Program-made: the position numbers and the translations under genes
Shown: positions 36,201 through 48,200 of the stretch, piece after piece
How the letters are laid out: every line of letters starts with the position of its first letter
Numbering within the stretch: the first letter of the stretch is position 1
NCBI RefSeq assembly: GCF_050948215.1
Contig: NC_135150.1
Coordinates: 19,385,943-19,449,942, forward strand
Length of the DNA: 64,000 nucleotides
Reading direction: 5' to 3'
DNA from: Halictus rubicundus
Taxonomy: Eukaryota; Arthropoda; Insecta; Hymenoptera; Halictidae
Notes under the pieces: generated by a model
Seen by the model: the letters and a program-made list of their open reading frames with translations, nothing else
The model's database searches: none
Told to the model about the DNA's origin: nothing

Positions 36201-39200
36201 TAGAAAATGCCTTATGGTGTAGGGACGTTACTGTACATGTTTTCTTTTTGTACTTTGAATATGTGCATATAAACGCATCAAAATCCGCAGTCAACTAATT
36301 GCAGTAGGGGTTTTTACTAGGAGTTTCTAGTAGAATATTCTGAATATTCTAGTATGATATAAATATCCGAAATGCTTCGCATGCAGATTTAACCCATCGA
36401 CTTACAATCTCGAGTCAGATCTGCAACGGCCAATCAGCGAAGATATATCGATAGAAATAATAGAAATTTTCTTCTGCTTCGAATTAGAAAGCCGAGAAGT
36501 TCCTCAAGAAGACCGAGAAGAACATCATCGAAGATGCGAAGGAAAACATATTTTACGACTCGGAACGTTTCCAGAGATCGCGCAGAATTTCTCCGGGCCG
36601 CATATTTGTTTGCACGGACGCGCGCGCGCGCGTGACATCATTATTGAGACGCACCGCAGCGAATTCCAGGCTGTGTCGCAATCGACGACAAATATTGCGG
36701 ACCCGCGATGTTGTCCTACTCGGCCGGACTTTCGAAGCGTATTTAAATTGCCAATCGTCGGCAAGCAATCGAAATCGTCGAGCTTCCGCGACGAGAGATT
36801 CGAGGAAACCACTGCTCGCCTGTTGCATGCATCGCAAAGCAACCGGAAGCGAGCGTCGCTTTAATAAAGCGGCGTGTCACCCATCAGCCTCGCGGCTTCA
36901 TTAATCATAAACCACTGGACTGGCGAGATTATCGTAAAACTGGTTGGTTCGGTTGTCTTCCGCGTCCCCTAGATCGGTATCTCTTTCTTGTAGCGAGCCA
37001 ATTCCGGGATCTTCGTCAGAGATTCGAAGCCTGGCGCGTGGCGGAGCATACTAAACTCGAGGTCATTTCCTCTCTGTGTCTTTCAGACGACAATTAATCC
37101 TACTTGGTCCTTGAGGACATTAGTCTGTTTTTCTTTGCGACATTCCAGGTCCTAAGACCTGGAAATTGGTTCAAACTTCTAGGGTACAGGGTCATCGTCC
37201 CCAAAATTAATATATTAAAACTTTTAGCATCTAGGATTGCCATCCCCAAAATTAATCGAATAAAACCTCTGAAGATTAGGATCATCACTTCCTCAATTGA
37301 AACAGCCAGGGTTTAGGACCATCATCTGCAAAATTAATTGAGTACACTTCTAGAGTTGAGAGCCATCATCCCCAATATTAAAACTACTACGATCAGGGTT
37401 ATGTCTGGGACTATCACTCACAAAGATGATTGTTTACAACCTCTACAGTCTAGGACCATAATCCCCAAAATGCAACCTGCTAGGGTTTAGGTTCACCGCC
37501 CACAAAATTAACTGATGACAACCTGTAGAGTCTAGGATCACTATACTCAAAATTGCTAGGATCTGGGACCACCATCTCCAAACCTAATTGAATTGCAATG
37601 TAGGAAGGGAATCCTCAACTGATGAACCAAGGATGTATCGTTGCTAGAGAGTCTTTCTAGACTCACATATATTGTCTCTACTGGAGAGTGGTAAAACGGT
37701 CTTTTCCAAGAGGACGTGGCTTAGGAGAGCTATGGTGCTAGCCCTCCAGGATCTTCCCGTATTAATGGCAGACAACCTCGGGTAATTAGCCAGTTCGTTA
37801 GCCAGGTGCAGCGAGGACAAGAGCGCGTGGCCGTGCTCGTGTTTCCAGATAAGGTCGCGGTCCCATTCGGGTTCCTTCCTTCTCCACGAGCCTTTCTCTC
37901 TCGCTCTCTCTTTCTCCGAGTCTCTCCGTCTCTCGGCGGCTTTGATCGCCTAGTTTATCGGCAGCCGGTCGGCCCACGATCGGCGTGCCGACGTCGACCT
38001 TAGGGAAACTTTGAGAACGGGACCTTATGCGCCGCCCCCGCGACCAGCTAGAGATTTTGCAACGTTCCTGGCGACCCGGAACGCGACACAAGGCAATCAT
38101 CTCCTACCGACAAGCCTCTTTCACCCTCTTGCAATCTCTGCGATTAGGAAAACTGAACGGAAAAATCCTGATCGAACCCGAAAGACCGATTTTGATCAGT
38201 AGAGAAAAATTCTTGTTTGGCTTCCGCGAGATTTTATCTCAATTTTTAACACCAGTTTTGCGGAGCACTTGAAGTGACTATTTGGCATTAGAATTTTTAA
38301 TAATATAATATATATCCAGAAATTAGTTGAATAATTTATCACGGTTGCATCTTTAGAATTTGAATAATCGCAAATTAAAAATTGAATCCGTAAACCTAGT
38401 GTTAAAAACCCAAAAGTTTTTCAGAGTAGAAAAAATCTCGAAAAAATCGCTGTAAATCTCTTTCGAAAAAGAGATTCTGATCCCTCGGTGAGAACTTTAT
38501 TATCACGAGCGGTGAAAGGCTCCAATGTCTGGCTACGAATGTCCTACTCCCCTGAACAGTGCACAAAGGTCCATAGCTGTACCGAAGACTCCCTTCGAGC
38601 TCTATTAAGTTAATCCTAGCAATGTCGTTTCCTAATTTGATAGAAAGATATTTCCGGAGAGGATGGTCACCTGGTTCCGCCTTTTTCGGGTCCCCCATCA
38701 AACAATCCCTGCCGAGGCAGCAGCGGAACTTAGGGTCACCCTCCATGGGGAACATGCTGAATATCGCGACATCCTCGTCCTTCTCCTTCGCCCTTTTTAT
38801 CCTCTCCTCGCCCACCGTCTTCGTTTGCAGATGGAGCTTGCTGGACAGCCTCTCGCTCAACGTGTCGGTGGCCATTTCCTCTCCTTTGCTCGAAGTTCTT
38901 TCAACTTTTCACGGAACAACAAACACTGGAGAACCAACGGGAGGACCCTTCACTCTCGATTCTATTTCGAACGAAACGCGGGAGATTCAAATCCCTTATT
39001 CGATAAAACTATTTTACTCTCTTCATTCTAGATCACTTCTGCAGCAGTTTCGTTTTATCGCTCTGTAAACTCTCTGATCTTTTTCGATAAAAATAAGACT
39101 ACTCCTATTCGGTGGATTTTAGGGAGGTTCGAATTTCTTTCTTAACGTTAACTATGTACTATTATTGTCTCCGCATTGGGTTATGCTTTTTTTATCACTT

Positions 39201-42200
39201 TGCAGTCTCTGAACCGTCTCCTCAGTATTATCTGACGAATTCCAGACAAAAAGGAGGAAGTTTTCGTACTCTGATAGAGATTGCAATAATCTACGTTTCT
39301 GCACTAGTTTATTATTTATTTTCCCACTCTCTCGTTTCCCTATTATCTTTCACAAACAATCCTGCAGTCAGTGAAATGCGATTAATATTGTTATCTTATT
39401 GATTCTCGTTGTTAGACTCCGAATGAAAAGGTGCGGGAGAATTTTCTACGCTTTTCGAAAAAATTCGAAATATTCCCAACTAACTATCGTCATATTTCTC
39501 TACTACTTTACTCTTATTTCGCTACCCTGGAGTCTTTCGATTATACGCAAACAAATTCGCTCCAGACGATGAAGATAAAATTATCGGTAATTTTTGTCAA
39601 GCTCGAATGAAGAGGAGAGAGTTGGCAGAAATCGAAATCGAATCGAGACGATAGAGAACCTGAAGAGCGCGTAGCCGGTCAGGCGCGTGATTCACGACGA
39701 AAAGCACAGTGGAACCGCGACGAAATCGTGGAATCGTGCGATTGGCCCGGAGTCTTGCTCGCCACTGAAGCATCGGAGCAAGACACCGCTCGCTGGAGTC
39801 GGCGTGTACACGCCGCGCGAGCACGCGCACCATGTCTTCTACTTCGCTGATAACTCTAAGCTCGCAGAACCACTCCGCGCTATCCTGAATCGCATCCGCG
39901 GAATATTTATATATTTGTGGGCCACGTCTCCTCTGCCAGGCCCGGTCTTCGTCCGGAGGATCGTTTTTTCTCTCTCTCTCTGTCTCTCTCTCTCTCTTTC
40001 GCGATAAAGAGAGAAATTTCACAGAGAAATTCTGCCGGTCTCGCGTATTTCCAGCCGAGAGTTATCCCTCGGCCGCTTCTCTCGTTAATTTTCCACATTT
40101 TCCCTTGCTTTGGGAAAAGCCGTGGGTTCTACCCATCACTTTGTTGTCTCTGACCGGTGCCAACGTTCTTGTTTTCGTTTATCTCAACGTTTTCTCGTCT
40201 AGCAATTTATTGGTTCAACTAGTCTGGGATATTTTCAGTACAAAGTTAACTCTCGGTCGTTCCTCTTGTTAATTTTATACATATCTCCTTGCTGCTTGAA
40301 CAGCAGTGGTTTCTGTACTGCGTTTTGTAATTTCTGAAGTATCTTGTACTTTTGTCCTTAATCCAAGAGCTTATAAATTCAACTATTCATTTTTCTGATT
40401 TTTCACCACAATTTTACATTCAACGAAAAATTCACTAACGGTGTCTTTTTCTCTAAGTCTTAAATCAAACCTTTTGTTATCATCTTTTTACGAACCATTT
40501 CTATATGCTCGTTTTCTATTGTACAGTAATGCGACTGAATTGATGTCTGCGAGCCGATGTGTACGTACTTGTTCGGTCGTGTTAATACTTTCACGCGCAG
40601 CTTCTCAAATCGATGATCATTTGAAGCGAATCGAGTCGTTACCTTATTAACAACAGTCTTTAATAGTCGTCGGTTTATGTCGCGCGCAATTACAAAGGTA
40701 ATTCAATTTGCTTTGCAAATCGGCTTGCGCCAAGGCGGTACCTTCCTTCGGAGATTACGACGCAGAGCTCTCGGCAAATTAACACCTGAACAATTGCACG
40801 GAAGGACGGGAGTCTCGAGCAAACAATCTCCGCGATTAGAAGAACCGATCACAGAAATCCCGTCCAAATCAAGAACAAACGTTCTCATTTCACTTCCGGA
40901 AGACTTAAAAACTATCAAACCTGACCCAAACCTTTTTCTCGATCAAAAAATCTATACTCTGCATAAATATCCGCAGTCTATCCGCAGATCTGAAAGGCGG
41001 ATCGAGGACAACAGAAGAATTCTGCAGCTTTTCCAATCGTGATCCGATGCAATTGTCAAACAATCCGAATTTCCTAGACCTTGGACTTTTAAAAAGAAGC
41101 GCCCCGGTATCCGAGGATATTAAAGCTATCGATAAAACAACGACGGGAATCGGGCCGGCGTGAGTTCCCGAAGAAGCTCCCGGTGGAAAGGTCGAACGGA
41201 TCGTGATCGTGACGATCGTTCCGCGTTGGATCGCGTTAGATCGCGCGATGCGATACATTCGCGGTTCGAAAGGTCGCGATCCGTATACGGACACGCGCTG
41301 GCACCGAGTCATTTTCACGGACGATTCCTCGGCGATCCTGTCGCTATCAGCCGGTCTTTATCCACGGCCGGGTAGCCGAGAGATTTAACGAGACTCCCAC
41401 GCGCGTCGCGTCGCGTGAAGCCGAAACCGTTCCGCAGGCACGAACTTCTTCGCGAAATCGATGGCCGTCTCTCCCTTTCTCCGTTTCTCGCGTTCACGGA
41501 GGATGTCATCGGCGCCGTTTCCTCGCCGGAATTTCGTCGCTAGATAAATTCGCGACAAGTCCGAGCGTACTTGACCGAATTACTGAGCTGCCTTTCCGCG
41601 GAAGCGGGCGCCCTCGAACGAAGGAGCTTCCTTCTGCTTTGAGAAGTTCGACCTTTCTGCGACGCGATGAAGCAATCGCCTTGTACTCAAACAACAAGTA
41701 ATCGATTTTTCTTCGGTTTTTCGAAGGAATGCTGCAAGTCTTTAACGCGGTGGTAGAGTGCACTACTTTGGGATTTTCGAACGGATCGCAATTAATAAAT
41801 TGCAATATTAACACTTTGATCTGCTTTGAGAAGTTCGACCTTTCTGCGACGCGATGAAGCAATCCCCTTGTACTCAAACAACAAGTAATCGATTTTTCTT
41901 CGGTTTTTCGAAGGAACGCTGCAAGTCTTTAACGCGGTGGTAGAGTGCACTACTTTGGGATTTTCGAACGGATCGCAATTAATAAATTGCAATATTAACA
42001 CTTTGATCTGCTTTGAGAAGTTCGACCTTTCTGCGATGCGATGAAGCAATCGCCTTGTACTCAAACAACAAGTAATCGATTTTTCTTCGGTTTTTCGAAG
42101 GAACGCTGCAAGTCTTTAACGCGGTGGTAGAGTGCACTACTTTGAGATTTTCGATCGAATCGCAATTAATAAATTGCAAAATTGACACTTTGATCTGATT

Positions 42201-45200
42201 TGAGAAGTTCGACCTTTCTGCGACGCGATGGAGTAATTGCATTATACTCGGACTAAAGTAATCGATTTTTCTTCAGCTTTTCGAAGGAACGCTGTAAGTC
42301 CTTAACGCGGTGGTAGAGTGCACTACTTTGAGATTTTCGATCGTATCGCAATTAACAAATTGCAAAATAAACGCTTTGTTTTGCTTTGCATTTGTTTTTC
42401 GAAAGAACGCTGCAAAACATCGTCACAGGGGGCACTTAGATCGCGATTTTTAGTCAGACAGCAAATTAACAGATGGCAAAATGAACACTTTTTGCATGCA
42501 TTGCAGAAAATGGAAGTCGAGTGGAAATTAAAAATTTCTAAAGAAGCTTCGAAATCTTTTTCTAAACAATAATCCCACGAGAAATTATTAGGTTTGACGC
42601 ATGGAATTGCTACTATCATAGAAAAATTCATTATGAAATCCTACGTATCCTAGATTTTTTAAATTTTATGTCTTTGTGTAATGTGTTAAGTAGGTCTTGT
42701 AATTCAAAGAGGTTGAATAGGACTCATCGCAAGCAAACATAATCGACGAAATTGAATGAAATACGACAAACTACCGTGATCTATTTCCATTTCATAACTC
42801 CAGTGGTACAAATCGAAAATAATCATCCCAAAGACTTGTTTTGACCTACTTTTTTCTTCCACCATCCCGTAAAAGTATTTAAACAATTTCCTGAAGACGA
42901 AACGAAGATTGACGATCCTCCCTGTTAGAGACACTTTCCCAAGAACCATGAAGGAGTATGAAAGAGCAACAAAGAGTCGTAAACTCGTATCTTATCGTTT
43001 CCCTTTCCCTTTTCCCTTCCCTGCTCGATGATGATTGTTTGATTCACGGTGACGAAGTTCGAATTAGAGGCGTGGGTGTACGCAGAGTTTCCTTTTCGAA
43101 AGGAGTCGCGATAATTGGCACCGGTCTGGAGTCACGGCCTTGACTCGGTTGCCTTAATAAGAAGCGCCGAATAAGAGATCTATGGCCGGCCTCCCCCGGC
43201 CGTGATCGTGAATCATTGTTCGGGACTCGATCGCAAACAGGTGGTCTCGAGGCTTAGTCGAAGGACCTTTCGAAATTGGGCAACAGAGTTCTCGACATGT
43301 GATAAAACGGAAGATTATCGGACACAAGTGTCGGAAACGCTTTGCCCTGGAATGAGATCTAGATCTGACAGACCTAGATCTGGATAGATAGAACTGGACT
43401 TAAAGTGAAATCCAGAGATATTGACTGGTAGGTGCGACTAGAATTGAAGGTGGATGCTATTTTCAGTAGAATAATTTCCGGTAGTCATTAAAGGTACCAC
43501 CCCCTAGATTTTCTTGTACTTAATAAACAGATCTGATATTTTATAAAAATCAAGAATAAAACTTATTTTACGAAAACCAAGATGACGATGAACTCAATTT
43601 ATCAACTAGAAAATTCGCAGTGTGAATTACTAAAAATTGTAAGCGACCTACGAACAAATACGATCAATTTTGTATGCATGAGATGGAAAGAGATCATGTA
43701 GAAAACGTTCTAGATCGGAGGAACTGTGAAGGTTCTGCAGTTGAAGAAATCCTAGCAGCGATCAGAGAACGAAAATTAGTTCTAACACGGGGATTCCTCG
43801 AAATGCGTCTGCAAACGTGTAAATTTGCATTTCCGCGCTCTAACAATGACACAGACGGCTCAACCAAGAGACAAACTACCGTTCACGTGAGAATTACAGT
43901 TAAAAACATTGACATTTCCAATTTATCGCATATTTATGGTCGTCAGCGGGCCCAAAAGTGACTGTTTTACACTACTTGATAAAAACAACGAGAATGTGCC
44001 TATCCAAATTTGTATAACTATAACATATACCCAAAGAAAATGTTGAGTAATTCCTCACTCTCGATAATCGTAAATTAAAAATATTAAAAATATTAAAAAT
44101 AAATTGAAACATTTTTCCGCGTAAACCTAGTGTTAATTTTCTATTTCTAAAGATCGACAGAGCTCGCAGGCGGTTTCCCCGGCCAGGATCCCAGTCGGAT
44201 CTATGATCTACGTACCAGCACGGAAGATCTCTCCACATCCATCGCAGCGGCTGGCGAATTGGGCGTCGTAGCAGTTGCCGCAGTAGATCTTGTCCACCTT
44301 GCTTCCGAACTGTTTGTCCACCAAGGACACCCTGCACCTGTTGCAGAGGAAGCAGGCCTCGTGCCAGTGCTTATCCTTGTACGACAGATCCTGGAACCAA
44401 CCATCAAACGATCGAGCATCGATCTATCTCGTAGGTACGTCGCAGAAAGAATTATACGGCCGAAGGAAAATATTGACACGCCGAGCAGCAAGGTTTCTGA
44501 ACGAGGTCTACCGCGTCGCGTTAAGGAAACGAACGATTTTGCTCGGCGATTCTTCTCGATCGCGACGCGGTGATCGATGCGCGTACGATGACCAAAATAT
44601 TCGCGAGACATGTAAACTCGCTTCGAGCGTCGCGCGCGGCGAAATCGAACGGGTTTCCATATCTGGATCGATTATAATCGATATCTAGACGACCTCTACG
44701 AGCCTCCTGCGTCGCGCAAAAAATAGTTCTTCAAGCCGCTCTAACTCCTGAAGACGAGGACCTCGTTTCCAGGAGACGAACAGTGACGACTTAAAAAATG
44801 GGATCATCTTTGCGAATTTTTTGCGACACCCGTGATGCGAGTAGGTGAACAATCTTTTTTACGTTCGATTCGTCTACTTTTGAAGTGTAGAAACAAATTT
44901 TTTTCCAGTGAGAAACAGAACTCGGAAGACGAGAATTTTATTTGAAGGAGGTGAACTGTGACGGCTTAAAAGTGATTGTAGACCATCCTTGCGAATTTTT
45001 TGCGACGCCTGTGGTACGATCAGGTGAGCAATCTTTTTTGCGTTCGAAGCGCCTACTTTTGAAGTGTAGAAACAAATTTTTTTCCAGTGGGGAACAGAAC
45101 TCGGAAGACGAGAATTTTGTTTGAAGCAGGTGAACTGTGACGGCTTAAAAAATATTGTAGCCCACCTTTGCGAATTTTTTGCGACGCCTATGTTGCCTGT

Positions 45201-48200
45201 AGGTGAACAATCATTTTGGCGTTCAATTAATCTACTTTTCAAGTGTAGAAAAAAATTTTTTGTCGAGGAAAAGACAGCCATACGTGTAAATTATTTTCGA
45301 ATTAGGGCCGGTCTGTTCTGTGAATTGAAGCGTATAGGTTCTAGATCGAAAGCTCGATATGGTTGATTAAAATTGAGAAAATTTTGATTGTTTTTAAATG
45401 TGTGAACGCAGGTAGGTGTACTATACTAAGTTTACTCAGTTAGACTTGCACTCGGCACGGACTTGTTGATCCATTATTTATTTACAGCGACTTTCCGGCA
45501 GGAGTGTTGTGTTTGGCACCATTCCGACAGCGCGAGTCCAATTTCCATGTTCAACATTCTTAAAACACGCACCAGTGACTTTTATGTTCAACAGTGGCCT
45601 GAATTGCAGTATGTATATTCTATACAGAGTTTGTATTTTATCTGACAGGCTTGCCATAATAACTACAAGCAATTAATCATGTAACACTGCCAAATATAAA
45701 AGCCTGTGTACAGGCATAAATTACAGAAACACATCACGTCAAGTAGAACGTTCATTTTTAACAATCGAACGGTAGAAGCAGGGTCTAGTTTGACCCGGTA
45801 TTTTAAAGATATCACTCCCTATTCAGATCTATAAGGAGACCAGTAAATCTAAATTAAATACCATTAAAAATATTTCTAAAATAATTGATCAACTGCTGTC
45901 TACATGGAATCAGAGATTGCTATCCACACAAATATTGAAACGAATTTTACCACAATTTTTAAAATATAAAAGGGTTAAAGTGGCAATCATTGTGATGAAT
46001 TCTAACATTCTATCTTGTATCAGTTAGATCACTCTTCGACTCCGAAAGAATATCCGAGATTTATATTCGGTATTCAATATATTCTTTTCAAATGCCACAA
46101 AAATCGAGAGTACAGGGCGCAACAGAATCGACTGCAGTTTCGCCATTTTTGCGAATTCCAAGAAGCTATTTTGCAGGGATATTCCACAGTTTGGAAGTAC
46201 GCAAAGAAGTCCGAATTCTTTTTGAACCGCCACAGTGTTTGCTCGTCCGGAGAGGCGTGTTCTACAGCTTCCGAGGTAGGACAAGCGAGATTGAATTACA
46301 GCGAATTTCCGGCGAAGCTGGAGGTAGGAGGAACAGGGGCACGGCGAACGGCCGAGAAACGGAAATAAGCTCTCGAAGCCGATATGGCCGGCAGCACCTG
46401 CATCATCGTTTCTATTTCTAGGAATGAGTAAGTCGACGCCCATGCCCGCTCCTCGCTCGTTCGCATGCTCTCGCCCGAGTATCGCCGCCTCTCGGCACCC
46501 ATCATTATACACGAACCGATAATTACCCATTTTTGCGCGGAAACTTCGCGGACCGTGTCTCCGACCGACGCGTGCTCAACCAGAGAGACGCAAATCTCTT
46601 CCGGAAACAAGCGGACGCTACGTGACGAAACTGGCGGAGCGAGGTTTGCGTATCTCTGCACGGTGTCGGGTTTCAACGGAGATTTAATATTGCGAGGAAT
46701 AATAGCTGGCTGCAGATGATCGGTTTGCGGTGAATGGAATTATCATGCTGTCTCTTTACCGATTTATTGCCATATGGGACCGCGGCTCTGTGATAGAGTT
46801 TTAGCAAAAATTCATTTTTATGGGGGATCATGGAGAGAGTTATTCTTCACCTTTCGCTGGTTTGCATTCCAATAAGAATACATTTGTATTGTTGCTCAAA
46901 TCTGATTGGGAAGGTAAACTGAAGACGGCGAGATTTTTATAATGTACTTTATGGTGCTGTTACTTTGCTGATTTAAAGTCTCGGAAGAAATTAACTTTTA
47001 TGTAGACGATGGAGAGAATTATTCTTGATGTTCAAGGAGCATACGAGACAGTGAGTTTTTGTTGATTCACTAACTGTATCGAATTCAAGTAAAAATGGCG
47101 AAGAAATGCGTAAATCAAAATAGAAATTAGAGACCTTAATTGAGAGATAAAGGAGCTTTGTCCTTTCAGAAACGTGACTTACAAAGAAACGGCAACTGCG
47201 TAGAATATAATAAAGTGTAAGAAACGAGATAGGTGTCAGACTAAAATGAGACGTAAAGGAAACTTTTTTTCTTGAAACAGTATGGGCAGAAAAATAAAAA
47301 TTCCAGACAAAGTATAATGGATACCAGAGTGAGCAGAGACACAAGGGAACTGTTTGGACAAGGATTACCCAAACGAGCAAACGATCCACCGCAGGTGACT
47401 ATTAGCGATAAATGAACGTATTGGTTCTCTCTATCGTAAAGATAGGGTCCGCGAAGGACGAGGCCGCGATACGATATCGAACGAAACGGAAAAAATCTCC
47501 GTAAAAAGGAGGTCGATGAGTAAAGCGGCGCTTATCGCCGAAACTGATCCGCGATATCTAGGAATGATATAGGATACTGGTGTTGTGCCATACCTTCGAG
47601 TCGATACCGATGATTTTGTTGCACTCTTCGCAGCTGTTGGCGAAAACGCTCTCGTAGCACTTGATGCAGTAAGGGTGCTCGTCCCTGAGAACGTAGCGCT
47701 GCCCGGTCAGAGACTCGTCGCATTGCCAGCAGCAGAAATGACCGCTGTGCCAGTCCTTGTTCATCGCCTTCGTGTACTCGCCACTGAAAATCAACTGGAA
47801 AAAAAGAAGGACAACCATCCGGTTTAGACAAGACATTCCAAATCCAATTAAATCATCGAAATCACCCCTCAGACCCAGGGCTTGAATCAAAACAATTCCC
47901 TGTTACGGAGAGGTTCTAATTCAAATCATTGCAAAGGACTTGAGTAATTGTTCAGAAGAACAGAAATTTTCAACTACTACACTTGCTCCATCCCCTATCG
48001 GCGGAGCGTTACTTGTCGATATTTACACTGTTGTAAAGAGAAGTCGTAGCATAATAAAATTGCAGTCATTTTGTTGCTTGAGTTATATATCATTCATTTT
48101 CTTCCAAGACTATATATCATTCAAACCCCACAAATTGAAACGTCCGTAAAAACGTTAAAAAATTTGTCTGGTACCTGAATCCACCATAAAGTTGGAGAAC

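Noticed and set aside
41506..42242. Several 87-123 codon minus ORFs sharing KQIKVLILQFINCDPFE
   Set aside because: They are the same frame of successive 187-bp repeat units; the shared peptide reflects duplication, not a gene family.
44874..45281. 135-codon minus ORF over the 175-179-bp repeat
   Set aside because: The frame simply follows the repeat (FLHLKSRLIERQN-like phrases recur per unit) and has no other support.
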